From: Terramyces sp. JEL0728
Taxonomy: Eukaryota > Chytridiomycota > Chytridiomycetes > Rhizophydiales > Terramycetaceae
Direction: 5' to 3'
DNA: 64,000 nt
Assembly (NCBI GenBank): GCA_027603945.1
Contig: JADIIU010000006.1
Span: 1-64,000, forward strand
Positions 1-11,642 of the stretch are shown in pieces (the first letter of the stretch is position 1; the number at the start of each line of letters is the position of its first letter). The translations under genes and the position numbers were made by a program. Below the pieces are notes generated by a model that was not told the DNA's origin, made no database searches, and saw nothing but the letters and a program-made list of their open reading frames with translations.

Positions 1-1096
1 TAATTAATGGTATATCGTGATCCTTGTCTATTGTAAAGTTCATTCTCTGATTTAATGAATCATAGTATTTCTTTAGCAAAAATGCTGCGCGCTTTTGGTC
101 TTTTTTCAACATCTGCTCAAATTCAATCAGATTTCCTAGATGCTGCTCCAAATAATACTGTGGCATCTGTACAAGCTCCCCTTCAATTTGTACAAGCGAG
201 GTTAGTTGACTATTCTTCAGTTTGATTTTTTCGTGCCTTTCAATGACAGCTGCAACTTGGACGATATTACAATTCTCTTTATCGTCTACAATATCAATCA
301 AATCATGATGAAAATCACTGTCAAAATAATCGGGCGACTCTTGTTTCGGCATATATATGTTTTCCCTTTGCCGGGTATCCCGATATTCTGATTTATGACT
401 AATACTGCCCCCATGCGATTCAAGGGTTGATTTGGTTGGTTTTATTGTAGTATAGTCAACCTTTGTGGTCATTGAATTCATTTGATCAAACGCGAATTCA
501 TAATTGTCCAGATCATCCATAAAGTAACCATCGTCACTGTAATCCATTTTGGGCTCTTGTTGATACTGGAAATCTCTTTCGCTGGATGTTGGTGCTGCGA
601 CAGGCTGGTCTATGTTTTCGCTTGCAATACCATCGAGTAATTGTATGTATTCTTTTGGAGATATTGACCAGTCGCCCAGATATGTGCCAGACTGAATAAT
701 AAACATTCGCCTGTAGTGCCCTTGGACAAGAATCTTTCCTCTGGACAGCACATTCAGTCCAATATCATTCATTTCCAGTGCTTGGATTTGTACAATCCCA
801 TTGCTGAGTGTCAACAACAGCTGCTTCTTGAATGTTTTATGGTTTGGATCCAAAAAAGACTCTTTTTGATTTTGCACAGAAATTCCAATTTCCTTGATAT
901 CAATAATATCAAATAGCTGTTGGTTTATAATGTCAGCCTTGTCAATTATTTCCGAAAGGTCAGTGTGGAGAATTTGATTTGTGAGATCAGCAGTACAGTC
1001 GCTAATCCATTGCTGATGGATTATTTGATACTTTTCATTTGATAGAGAAAGGTTGAGATTATTTAATTCCAACTCTATTTCAGCTTCAGATTTCAT
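1..1096 (-). CDS. RMI1: RMI1-like OB-fold protein (partial, 3' end off window)
   Basis: An uninterrupted reading frame runs on the minus strand from an ATG at 1096 to the window edge (365 codons). Residues about 20-130 resemble the N-terminal helical part plus OB-fold of RMI1, the subunit that stabilises the RecQ helicase-Top3 dissolvasome: a QQWISDC segment, then LTLSNGIVQIQALEMNDI followed by a GKILVQG strand, which match the family pattern LQLTDGIVQIQGMEY. An acidic, low-complexity stretch follows, then a helical, charged C-terminus that leaves the window. TDRD3 shares this fold, so an RMI1/TDRD3-type protein is the safe reading. The start lies 42 nt downstream of the uridine kinase stop, same strand. 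No intron is visible in the part present. Confidence 0.7.
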   Translation of the reverse strand, partial: MKSEAEIELELNNLNLSLSNEKYQIIHQQWISDCTADLTNQILHTDLSEIIDKADIINQQLFDIIDIKEIGISVQNQKESFLDPNHKTFKKQLLLTLSNGIVQIQALEMNDIGLNVLSRGKILVQGHYRRMFIIQSGTYLGDWSISPKEYIQLLDGIASENIDQPVAAPTSSERDFQYQQEPKMDYSDDGYFMDDLDNYEFAFDQMNSMTTKVDYTTIKPTKSTLESHGGSISHKSEYRDTRQRENIYMPKQESPDYFDSDFHHDLIDIVDDKENCNIVQVAAVIERHEKIKLKNSQLTSLVQIEGELVQMPQYYLEQHLGNLIEFEQMLKKDQKRAAFLLKKYYDSLNQRMNFTIDKDHDIPLI

Positions 1097-1138
1097 GAGA
1101 TCTGGACAAATTATTTTCCAACAAGATAAACTGAAATT

Positions 1139-1842
1139 CTACTTTTTATTCAAGATATCATTAATGTGCTCCTTTATCAAATCCAAAGCAACTTCATTAT
1201 CCTCGCCTGCAATTAAAATCAATTACCTCTTGGAATAACTACATCCGCATATTTCTTGCTTGGCAATACAAACTCTTCAAAACTTGGCTTGATAAATTTC
1301 ATGTACTTGTTGATGATTTGGTCTACAGGCTCGCTGCTCCTTTCAATCAACTTGGAAACTCTTGAATCGCTATCCAAATCAACGAATAATTTTAAATCAA
1401 ACAGATCGCGGATTTGCTTGTGGTAAAGAATCAACGATCCCGACACTATGCAAACGTTAGGCTGGATAATATCATGGCCAATACGCTTCTTTGTTTTGAA
1501 ATCATAGACTGGGATTGAAGTTGCGTTTCCATTGCTGATGGATTCCAAGGTCGACAATAATAATGGATAATCTAATGCTTCAGGATGGTCAAAATTGTAT
1601 TCGTTTTGCTTTACCAACTCAAGCTGGGTCTTGTCCAGCTCTTTGTAGAATGATTCAAGGTAGACGATGCTAATTGGAAGTGTCTGAGCAAGTGCTTCGC
1701 TGATTTGTTTCTTTCCCGCAGCAGGTCCGCCAGCAATTGCAATTAGAAATGGTTTATTTTGAGTTGGAGATGGAGACATTTGCATTGATGGATTGAATGA
1801 AAGTCTCTTTTTATCTGGTTTTGGCGAAATGCAGCAATCCAT
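1139..1842 (-). CDS. uridine kinase-like protein, P-loop and lid altered
   Basis: Two exons, complement(1139..1206, 1227..1842), about 227 aa. The intron is gtaattgattttaattgcag (1207..1226, 20 nt); removing it replaces a premature stop with the family ending PRGEDNEVALDLIKEHI. Fold and order follow uridine/cytidine kinases: P-loop strand, SFYK substrate motif, NFDHPEALD, RDLFDLKLFVD, KPSFEEFVLPSKKYADVVIPRG. Three key places differ. The Walker A reads GGPAAGKK, with Lys where Ser/Thr binds Mg-ATP. The catalytic Asp before SFYK is Glu (YLESFYK). The lid that normally carries the RD..RGRD arginines is shortened to IERSSEPVDQII. It may be catalytically weak or a pseudoenzyme. An earlier in-frame ATG at 1887 and a later one near 1785 are alternative starts. 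Confidence 0.8.
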
Positions 1843-1887
1843 AAAAAAGAAAAGGAAAACAGGTGGCGTAATGTTACACTGTGGCAT

Positions 1888-2267
1888 TCAAGACTATTGT
1901 ATCGGTAAAGCTAGTTAACAATAGCTGCTTCAATTTCTAAAAAGTGGTGCTGAATAAGAGAGATACCAAATAATAGAATTGTGCAAGATTCGTGGCATAT
2001 CGTCAACTCATCTCTAGCAATGAAATAAGCTATTATACCATTGCCTGAGATTAAACACCTTGCAGTGTGATCTAATTGTGAGTTGAACACAGAGCTTCCT
2101 TATTAGCCAGACGGAAACAAAGCACATTCGGTATTAGTCAAGACTTTACGTGACGACTAAAGAAACCCTATACCGTATTGCGGTATAGTATTATTAATGC
2201 AGATCTAGTTTAAATGCACGGACCACATTCCGCGGATGGATCACACTGATAAAAATATTTTCCCATT
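1888..2267. other. intergenic, divergent promoters
   Basis: 380 nt between two divergently transcribed genes. I see no coding signal. It holds the CCG-N5-CGG palindrome listed separately and an 8-bp palindrome tccgcgga at 2229..2236, about 32 nt before the next ATG. Confidence 0.6.
2168..2188. promoter_or_regulatory. perfect inverted repeat with CCG-N5-CGG core
   Basis: The arms ctataccg and cggtatag are perfect reverse complements around a tattg spacer, about 80 nt upstream of the SPRY gene start. The core CCG-N5-CGG has the everted-triplet geometry bound by dimeric fungal Zn2Cys6 regulators. That role is inferred; only the symmetry is seen. Confidence 0.35.
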
Positions 2268-3776
2268 ATGAAAGGACTGTTCTACCGAGATTACATCCAT
2301 GACAGCAAGTATTCCGTTCAAAATCAATTGCAAACTGCTGATGATGTTGTGTTAGGTCCGATCAGCGTTGTAGGATACCAAAATTCCAAATTCACACTTT
2401 TAAATATCCTAAAGTTTGCGTTTTACGATTATGTAGTAGATTACGATACGCATTATTTTTACAATAACTGTACAAGTGTTTACTCTAGTACTCAGACCAT
2501 CACTTTTATTGATTTACCATTCAAGGATTTTTTAGCAATCGACGGGGATTTGGATGCAAGCTTCACATACAAGCATGAGGGACGTCTTTCTATCAGCGGA
2601 TTAACCGGCACTTTTGATGGCAGTGTCTTTGGAAAGTCAGATCTGGGATTGTTCACCGGCAAGTTCATGTTCAACAATATTTCCTTGGACATCCAAGCGG
2701 ACAATTCAACCTCGATATTTGCTAATGAATTCACAAACCTCACCTATAACGTCCCTTTTTCAGTAAACAGTGCAACGCTGCATATTGCCAATTTGATACC
2801 AATGATAGCAAATCTTAGCGGCTCAGTCAATTTCACTGGTGTCAGCCAATATTTTTCCAACAATTGTCTGCTTAATTCCACTAATCCAATACTGTTACTC
2901 CCATCCAACTTAACAGTCATCTTCTTTGTGATATTCGCAATAATAATTATTTTCCTCAATATCCTAATCTGTAGAATTAAAACGTTTGATCAAGATATAG
3001 AGTCGCTCAGACCAAGAAACTACACTCATCCAGATACCGTAGCAGACAACTTTCTCACAACGTATATGGTAGACTTGGAATCTACTGCCCGTGCTGTCAA
3101 GCAATACACTCGTGTACCTGCGTCAATGGAAAAAAGCCAATTCAAACACACAATGCTAATGCCAAGGATATTCCCTGATTTCCCTTTTCAAAAGGAACCT
3201 ATTGTCGAAATAAGTGAAATGTACAGAGTCGGACGGCAAATTGTATCCTTCAATACAGTGCAAGAATGTTCAATCCAGTGCAGCTCAATATTGAAACCGC
3301 GTGTATTCAAGGACAAAGCTCCACAGCCGCCTCCTAGTTTTGAACTTACCAGTGACAGTTTGTCTGCATATTTTGAAGTTGCACTTGTTAAAAGGAATGC
3401 AAGTGCAAGAATAGGTTTTGGATTCGCTACTTGTCCTTATCCTTCATTCAGACTTCCCGGCCATGATTCACTCTCCATTGCATACCATTCTTCGCTGGGA
3501 CGAGTGTATGTGAATTCCAGGGAAGGAGGAAGAGCTTGTGGGTTTCCAATGAAGGAAGGCGATACTGCAGGTATTGGATATAGGATAATTACACCTCCTC
3601 AAGAGTCGGTCCTTTCGCACTTGGTATTTTATTTTACGTATAATGGGGTTCGAATTGGAGACGAATTTAGTGTCTATGGTTTCAATCCTTACAAATTGTA
3701 CCCCACCATTGGTGCGGAAGGCGTCTGTACTGTCGAAGTCTATTTTGGTGACTTGAATACCATGTTTCTCGAATAA
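2268..3776 (+). CDS. single-pass membrane protein with cytosolic SPRY domain
   Basis: Intronless, 502 aa. The N-terminal 210 residues carry several N-glycosylation sequons (NCTS, NNIS, NLTY, NLSG, NFTG), so they are probably lumenal or extracellular. A single hydrophobic segment follows at about residues 214-237. The remaining 265 residues end in a SPRY domain (residues about 365-500: YFEVAL, RIGFGFA, GDTAGIGY, FTYNGV, LYPTIGA). Fungal Ssh4/Ear1 adaptors, which recruit the ubiquitin ligase Rsp5 to vacuolar cargo, share the TM-then-SPRY layout but have a short lumenal tail. This protein has a long one and no clear PPxY motif (PQPPPSF is the nearest). No cleavable signal peptide is obvious. Orientation and adaptor role are inferred. 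Confidence 0.75.
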   Translation: MKGLFYRDYIHDSKYSVQNQLQTADDVVLGPISVVGYQNSKFTLLNILKFAFYDYVVDYDTHYFYNNCTSVYSSTQTITFIDLPFKDFLAIDGDLDASFTYKHEGRLSISGLTGTFDGSVFGKSDLGLFTGKFMFNNISLDIQADNSTSIFANEFTNLTYNVPFSVNSATLHIANLIPMIANLSGSVNFTGVSQYFSNNCLLNSTNPILLLPSNLTVIFFVIFAIIIIFLNILICRIKTFDQDIESLRPRNYTHPDTVADNFLTTYMVDLESTARAVKQYTRVPASMEKSQFKHTMLMPRIFPDFPFQKEPIVEISEMYRVGRQIVSFNTVQECSIQCSSILKPRVFKDKAPQPPPSFELTSDSLSAYFEVALVKRNASARIGFGFATCPYPSFRLPGHDSLSIAYHSSLGRVYVNSREGGRACGFPMKEGDTAGIGYRIITPPQESVLSHLVFYFTYNGVRIGDEFSVYGFNPYKLYPTIGAEGVCTVEVYFGDLNTMFLE

Positions 3777-3805
3777 ATTCGTCAAATTGAAAAACTTTTT
3801 TCAAA

Positions 3806-4933
3806 ATGATTGCTATAGTTGGTGCTGGTCCTTCTGGATTAGCACAAGCAATCTCACTCGTGTTATTTGCATCGATACCTCCAGCTTCAATTCATGTTTA
3901 CGAACAGCGTCCCTCTTACACCAGAACCACGTTTGTACTGCTCAGTGAGCCAACAGTCGTTCGATTACAATCAATGGGAGCAAGACAAATACTATTACGC
4001 AACCAAACACTTGGAAATTGTAGAGACTTGTACTTGATGGATGATAATATGGACAAAATCACCTACTCTCACGATCCCATACCATTAAACCCTCCGTACA
4101 CCCCAGTTTCTGTTGATGATTTGATTTGCGCTCAGCTGAATGGAATTGGCTATGTATCAGTTGCACTGCAAGATTTGGAGAATGCATTGAGGGAGCGGGC
4201 AATTCAGCTAGGAATCTCAATAGAAAACAAAAAAGTCGAGCGACTAGTTTCAAATGGGTTGTACTACTCTATCGAAACAAAGAGTGTATTGGACTACGAC
4301 TTGATTATTGTTGCAGAAGGAGCAAAACGCAGCTTGATATCCAGAGATTTACAGTTTAGCAGTAAATTATTATCACATCGTGATTTATTTGTGCGAGTTC
4401 ACATTTCACCCATCGGACCCGTCGTTGCTATTGGTAAGAAAGGAGGAAAGAAACTTGTCTATGGCGATACAGCGCAAGATCGAGACGCACTAGTGTTTCT
4501 ACAGTATCCACAAGACAACCTAAACGAGCAAAATACAGGTACAGAGCACTTTTTCTCTCAAGAATATAACAACACTCCAAATGCAATCCAGGAATACGCC
4601 ATTGAGGCTACCAAGGAACTTTTACGGCAGTTACCTATCACCCCAACCCCCAAAATTACTTCTGTCGCTCCCGAGGCTTTTATAGTTCAAGAAAAGGTAC
4701 TTTCGCGAGCTATGGTCCAGAATGTAGCTGTCGTTGGAGATGCATTTAGGCAGGGTCATTTCTTTTCTGGCTTGGGAACAAACTTGGCACTTGTCGCTGA
4801 TTGCGATTTGGTTATTTCGCTGGTTCATGGAATGATATTGGGCGATCCCATGTGTGCGGAACAGTTCAATGATGGGATGTTGGAAATTGCTGAAATGTTG
4901 GTGAATACTGATCTCAACACTTGGTTTGCATAG
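3806..4933 (+). CDS. FAD-dependent monooxygenase-like oxidoreductase
   Basis: Intronless, 375 aa. The N-terminus MIAIVGAGPSGLAQAISL is a dinucleotide-binding Rossmann motif (GxGxxG) that holds FAD. The C-terminal half has the second FAD motif VVGDAFRQGHFFSGLGTNLAL, typical of group A aromatic hydroxylases and related flavoproteins. The middle segment DYDLIIVAEGAKRSL is the usual DG-type FAD/NAD(P)H motif in variant form (AEGA instead of ADG). The substrate cannot be read from the sequence. It starts 29 nt after the SPRY gene on the same strand. Confidence 0.8.
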   Translation: MIAIVGAGPSGLAQAISLVLFASIPPASIHVYEQRPSYTRTTFVLLSEPTVVRLQSMGARQILLRNQTLGNCRDLYLMDDNMDKITYSHDPIPLNPPYTPVSVDDLICAQLNGIGYVSVALQDLENALRERAIQLGISIENKKVERLVSNGLYYSIETKSVLDYDLIIVAEGAKRSLISRDLQFSSKLLSHRDLFVRVHISPIGPVVAIGKKGGKKLVYGDTAQDRDALVFLQYPQDNLNEQNTGTEHFFSQEYNNTPNAIQEYAIEATKELLRQLPITPTPKITSVAPEAFIVQEKVLSRAMVQNVAVVGDAFRQGHFFSGLGTNLALVADCDLVISLVHGMILGDPMCAEQFNDGMLEIAEMLVNTDLNTWFA

Positions 4934-5054
4934 ATTATCAAGCACTAGAAATAAAATCATCAAATTAAACTCTGTTATAGATGAAATGCCATGAACCATT
5001 AAGACTGCAAGCACAAACTCCACCTCATAAGACTCGCAATGGTTATATTAAATA

Positions 5055-6119
5055 CTATTCATCATCAATCAACTCCATATCAATCAGCTGCTGCTTTACA
5101 TCCTCATTATCTGTATAAAAAAGAAAATACCTGGATCAATCAACAATGCGTTTTGCAGACACTTGGCACCTTCATCAAACGCTTCAATGGCCCTATCATC
5201 ATCATCCACCTCAAGCGAACTTTTAAGCAGCCACGCCTGCGCCAACTAGGATTAGCAACACTTACCAATTGATAGTCTGTCGCCTTTTCTGGGTTATCTA
5301 AAAGCTTGATGCTCTTTTTCACATTTGCTAGCGCTCTCTTTAAATCTGGTTCAAGAGTGTGTGATTCGATGGAAGCCAGGTGAAACAGACAAGTGCCGGT
5401 TACTCTGTTATGTTGATGATGAGTGAATTTCAATGTTGTTTTTAATGTATTGATGACAACGGAAGAGACTTATTAACAAGCGAGTACCTAATCTATGTGA
5501 TTTTTGCAATAGTGCGTGCTCCAAGAAAGCACTGGAAACAGCAAGAGTAAAAGTCGGGGAATCGTTCAGCGCCAATGCTTGTTTGAAAGCGCATTTCGCG
5601 CGATGTACGTTTTCAGCTTCAATCTCATCTTGCTCTTCTCCCTCCTCTTTAAACCTCGTACGAGCTATTTGTAGGTATACTTTCCCAAGCAAAAACCAAC
5701 CCTCGTGGTTCTTTGAATTGTCTTTACTTGATTTTAAATACTTTTCCAATTCATGCTCAGCTTGATGAAACCAATCGCTCACATGCAAAAACAACCCCTG
5801 AATCAACAATATTTACCATGTCGTAGAGACAGTTTGCGTATACCAAATCGTTAATTTCCAATCGTTCAAATTCGTCTACAGCCATTTCAAACAACTTTTG
5901 AACGATGGACGAATGAGTTTGCTTATCAATGTCTTGTTCTGCCAAGGTATGTTTTTCCAGCTCTTCCTTTGCTGCATAATAAATATCGTGGGGAGACATT
6001 TTCGATCCGTCTTGGTTTGTTAAATGGATATCGATTTCACCAACAGCGCATCCTTTGCAATCAGCATCCTCGCATCCCTGCGCATGCTCGACTGTTTTCT
6101 GTTTCTTTTTCACTTGCAT
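5055..6119 (-). CDS. ETT1: ETT1-like TPR protein (enhancer of translation termination)
   Basis: Five exons, complement(5055..5110, 5131..5245, 5266..5468, 5488..5797, 5817..6119), 328 aa. Introns are 19-20 nt: gtaaatattgttgattcag, gtactcgcttgttaataag, gtaagtgttgctaatcctag and gtattttcttttttatacag. Each joins two frames into one helical repeat protein. Features are a Cys-rich start (CEDADCKGC), a central TPR-like region (WFLLGKVYLQIA, AKCAFKQALAL, AIEAFDEGAKCL) and an acidic tail. The layout matches fungal Ett1, a nuclear protein affecting stop-codon readthrough. Identification rests on overall pattern, so the family name is less certain than the gene model. The start codon is 25 nt from the divergent neighbour's ATG. 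Confidence 0.65.
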
Positions 6120-6144
6120 TGCGAAAATTTTTTTCAGAGTCAAA

Positions 6145-6847
6145 ATGACTGAAACTGGAGTTGTAAATGTTTTCAAATATACTGGGACTGCAGGCATATT
6201 GGGTGCGGTTTCAGGCGGAATATATGGTGCTCTGAGGGACGCACCGATTCGAACAACTTCATTTTACATGTTTACGAATTGGACTCTGGTTACACTCCCA
6301 TTCTTTGCAATTAGAGAAACGACACTGTAATTACTGCTAAAATAGTCGCTATTTTCATTCGGAAAATCAGAACGCAGACAGACCAAATATCGCCACTAGA
6401 GATAGGGATGAATTACTGGCTTCAACAATTTCTGGCAGTATCTGTGGAAGCGCTATTGGATACTTGTGGAGACGATCTCCAGCAATTATACCAGGTGCAA
6501 TTATTTATTCTTTAGTGGCCGCTTCTGGCCAATCGGTATTTATAGGGATTAGAAACTGGAGAATTAATATCGCTTTACAGAGGGAAAAACAGCCATTGGA
6601 ACCAATAACGGATCCATTTAGTAAATACAAAGGCGGAGTGTTTATTAACACTGGAGAAATTGAACCAACGGAATTTGATCCTGCACGAAAAGTATTTTCA
6701 TTTGTACAGCTACTGTTTCCAGAATCGCTTTCTTTTTTGAGATATGCAGTTGATTTAGATTATAGGAAAAAGTTGAATTTCAAGATTGAAGTACTGTCGC
6801 AGCAGATTGAAGATTTGAACGGCGAGATTAAACAAAAATCAGTTTGA
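6145..6847 (+). CDS. Tim17/Tim22-like multi-pass membrane protein
   Basis: Two exons, 6145..6326 and 6346..6847, 227 aa. The intron gtaattactgctaaaatag is 19 nt; its removal joins RETTL to RYFHSENQ and brings the downstream GSICGSAIGYLWRR segment into frame. Three or four hydrophobic stretches with Gly/Ala/Ser-rich packing (GTAGILGAVSGGIYGALRDAP; ASTISGSICGSAIGYLW; GAIIYSLVAASGQSVF) recall the Tim17/22/23 fold of mitochondrial inner-membrane proteins. A charged C-terminal tail ends in a short coiled coil (LSQQIEDLNGEIKQ). The exact family member is not recognised. It shares a 25-nt divergent spacer with ETT1. Confidence 0.65.
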
Positions 6848-6897
6848 ATTGGCTGCAACATCATCCTCGCCAAATAAAGTTACATGGAAACATTATA

Positions 6898-8584
<1,687 letters not shown>

Positions 8585-8612
8585 CGAGATGCTTTTGGGA
8601 AAATTGAAAAAA

Positions 8613-9249
8613 ATGTCGAATGCAATCAAGACAAACAACTTTCTCACACTTGGCGAATACTACAAATCAAAATCGATATTGAAAAGCAAATCTCCTTTAT
8701 TATCAAAGATCTCGATTTTCAGAGGCGATATTACCAACCTTAAAGTCGATGCTATAGTTAACGCCGCCAATAAGGATTTATTAGGCGGAGGAGGAGGTAC
8801 AATACACTAACACAGTCGATGGAGCGATCCACAGAAAAGCTGGAAAGAAATTGCTGCAAGAATGTAGAAATTTGGGAGGTTGCCAAACCGGAGAAGCCAA
8901 AATAACTCAAGGGTACAACCTTCCAGCCAAATTCGTAATACATACTGTCGGCCCTATAGGCGAAAAGGAACAAGATCTGGCGAATTGCTACTGGAATTCA
9001 CTCGAGATCGCAATGCAAAACGATTGCAAGCATATTGTTTTTCCTTGTATATCAACCGGTGTTTATGGCTACCCTAATGAGCCAGCTGCTCATGTCGCAC
9101 TAGGCACATGCAACAAATGGCTGCAAACAAATCCAGACAAGGTACTTTTTTTCCTTATTTAGATTGACTTGGTTGTTTTCTGTACATTCTTGGAGATTGA
9201 CTTTACGATATACAAAGATATTATCTCTGCCTACTTTTCTAATGAATAA
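8613..9249 (+). CDS. macro-domain (ADP-ribose binding/hydrolase) protein
   Basis: Three exons, 8613..8796, 8816..9141 and 9163..9249, 198 aa. The introns are gtacaatacactaacacag (19 nt) and a 21-nt one. The first splits the ADP-ribose loop: splicing restores [27 protein letters not shown]. Other hallmarks are [22 protein letters not shown] and [12 protein letters not shown]. The third exon adds the last strand and helix ([20 protein letters not shown]). Overall it resembles MACROD-type enzymes that remove mono-ADP-ribose from proteins. Length is close to a bare macro domain with a short N-terminal helix. Confidence 0.93.
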
Positions 9250-9305
9250 TTTCTTTAATTTGGCTGCCCATTTAACACGCGTTACGCTACAAAAGCACAA
9301 TAGGT

Positions 9306-10200
9306 TTATTGAGCACTATTAAAACTAACATGAATATTCGTGTGAGAGAATCGGTCAATCAAATCTTCATATTGCTTCAATTGCTGTTCCATATTGACTT
9401 TACTACAATTAACAACACCTACCGAGCAATTTTAGGAACAGTATCAACGGTCAACGACAATCTTTGATAATCGTTATTCAATTGCTCCCAGTTATCCCTT
9501 AGTCCTTTCAAAATACGTTCACGCTCTTCGTCTGGCAGTACAAGGATTCCTTGTTCTTCAAGTGCAGATTGCTGTTGCTCTTTTTGTTGCTGTGCAAGCG
9601 AATTTGCTAGTTTCAAATCTGCTTCCTTGATTTCTAGAACGCGCTTCTTTATATATTCCGGCGTGCGTCCGTAGTCCTTTTTAGTCAAGAAAGTAGTTGT
9701 TTCCTTTTTAGTGTTCTTTGCCACTACATTAGTTAAAGGTACTGGAGTTGATGTTATCAAGCGCGTTTTGAGCTATAAAATTCTTTGTACATGGTTTGAT
9801 TTCAGCAGATACTTTGGCAGGAACTGGAGCCTTTCTTGTAGCTCTGTCCTTTTCTCCTTTTTCAACTATATTAATTACTATTACCTTCTTTTTTTGGCAC
9901 TCCTTGGCGTTTTTTCAAGAAATTAGAAGGTGCTGGCAAAGGAACTTTGACAGGTCCCATAGATGCAGCCTTTTTAGTAACAGCAACATGCTCCTTTTTC
10001 GCTTGATCAGAGTATTGAGACTTGTAGCGTTTTTCCTTTGGAGGAGGAATATAAACCTCGGGAATTAGAGCGTAAACTGACTCTGAAAATGGGTCTGCTG
10101 GAACCGGAATGGAAGAGCGAGGGTCGTGCTGTTTCTTTTCCAGCTGTGCTTTTAATGCAGTTTTTGTACTGAATTGGATCTTTGGTTTTACTGCAGCCAT
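9306..10200 (-). CDS. ENKUR: enkurin, axonemal doublet inner protein
   Basis: Four exons, complement(9306..9402, 9423..9772, 9813..9865, 9885..10200), 271 aa. N-terminal half: EVYIPPPKEKRYKSQ, then NFLKKRQGVPKKE. C-terminal enkurin domain: YGRTPEYIKKRVLEIKEADL, then LPDEERERILKGLRDNWEQL and a final helix RKVNMEQQLKQYEDLIDRF. Enkurin is a calmodulin-binding protein inside ciliary doublet microtubules, so it marks a flagellated cell. Introns are gtaatagtaattaatatag (19 nt), a 40-nt one at 9773..9812, and gtaggtgttgttaattgtag (20 nt). The 40-nt intron is the only clear exception to the ultra-short rule; within that gap no GT-AG pair of 18-24 nt gives the right phase. Confidence 0.92.
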
Positions 10201-10512
10201 TTCAAATTGATGAAAAAGATTCTCGTTACGTCACTTTCAAAGCAACTCTAGATACTTTATATCTAGTAAATTTGCATTCTTGATTGAACGGCCCGACAAT
10301 TGATTTGAAACATCAGCAGTACGCGAATTTCAATCTTGTTCCATTACACCTCGGACAATGCTTCCGAATAGAATCTGTACTATTGATTCACAAGCTGACA
10401 TTTAACCGGTGGGTCCAATGAAAGAACGAATCCATGATCAATTGGAATCACATGACACCCGCCGTAAATTTGCCTAAAACACAAAGCCTTTTTAATTATT
10501 CAGCACCTCATA
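10201..10512. other. intergenic, divergent promoters
   Basis: 312 nt between the divergent enkurin and acyltransferase genes. No coding or RNA signal seen. Confidence 0.5.
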
Positions 10513-11609
10513 ATGGCACAGGACGCTTTATACTATATCAAAGCAGTAGCATTTACATGGATCTTGCTTGGTTGTTCATTCGCAATCAACCTAATCCAAT
10601 TCCCAGGTTTATTTTTACTCCTTGTATCTCGCACTTTATACAGGACATTTATGCGGTTTACTCAGCGTTTGTTTGGATCGCTCCTGATTGTTTTAACGTT
10701 TGTGTTTGCACCATTGGAAATTAATTTAACCGGATGTCATAACCATCTTAAACAAACTTCGTTTGTTCCAATCATGGCGAATCACCAGGTACCTGTTGCT
10801 AATGTAGATTTATACTGATTGGTGGTATGTCTGGCTATTCAGCTGGTTCAGAGAATCTCATGGCGAACTAAAGATTATTCTCAAAGAGAGTCTAAAGAAT
10901 GTTCCGATTCTAGGGTGGGGCATGCAAGTACTTTCTATTAACGCAGTGTTTCGAATTCATCTTTTTCGCACGCAAATGGCCTGTCGATTCAAAGCGGCTG
11001 CAAAAGACTCTGTCCAATGCAACGAACGACAACAACCCTATGTGGCTACTGGTATTCCCTGAAGGAACAGTAATCACAGAGGACACACAGGAAAAGAGTA
11101 GGGCTTTTGCGAAAAAGAATGATGTCACGGAAGACCCAAAGCACGTTCTATTGCCAAAGAGCACTGGATTGTACCATATACTGCGCCAAATGTCAAAGAA
11201 CTCTGATTATCTGTATGATTTCACAATAGGATATTCAGGGCTAGCAGAGAACCAATGTCCTTACAATGAATACCCGCCAGCTAAAGTCTTCTTTGAACAC
11301 CAAGGCCCAAAGGCAATCCACATTCACGTTGACCGATTCAAAATCGCTGACATACCGGGAATGCCTAGTTTTTCATATGATGTAAATGAATCCACCCCTA
11401 AAGAATTTGAACTGTGGTTGCGCAAGCGATTCATGGAAAAAGACGAGTTGATGAAAGGTTTCTACAAGAATGGCTGTTTCCCAACTACGTCAGTCGATGG
11501 AACTGGTTTGAAACAATCGCTGCACTTGAACCCAGCGAACCAAGATTGGATTTCAATCACTGGTTTAGTAATGACATCTGTAATGTCATTTGGTTGGCTG
11601 TTCCTTTAA
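10513..11609 (+). CDS. membrane-bound lysophospholipid acyltransferase (LCLAT1/AGPAT5-like)
   Basis: Three exons, 10513..10788, 10808..10927 and 10947..11609, 352 aa. Both introns are 19 nt (gtacctgttgctaatgtag; gtactttctattaacgcag). The first lies inside catalytic motif I: splicing gives NHQIYTDWWYVW, the NHxxxxD box. Motif III is LLVFPEGTVI. Two hydrophobic segments at the N-terminus (about 10-35 and 45-70) and one at the C-terminus (VMTSVMSFGWLFL) anchor it in the ER or mitochondrial membrane. The arrangement, with a basic tail before the last segment, fits the LCLAT1/AGPAT3-5 branch that transfers acyl chains to lysophospholipids. Exact substrate is inferred. Confidence 0.88.
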
Positions 11610-11642
11610 CAAAGTTATATTTATGAATTTTATTACATTAAT

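Noticed and set aside
206..1238. Three plus-strand ORFs at 206, 716 and 1053
   Set aside because: They are antisense shadows of the continuous minus-strand RMI1-like frame and the uridine kinase 3' exon.
5111..5130. Apparent non-canonical (GT-CA or TA-AG) intron in ETT1
   Set aside because: It came from my miscounting the upstream exon; the recounted sequence gives a normal 20-nt GT-AG intron in phase 1.
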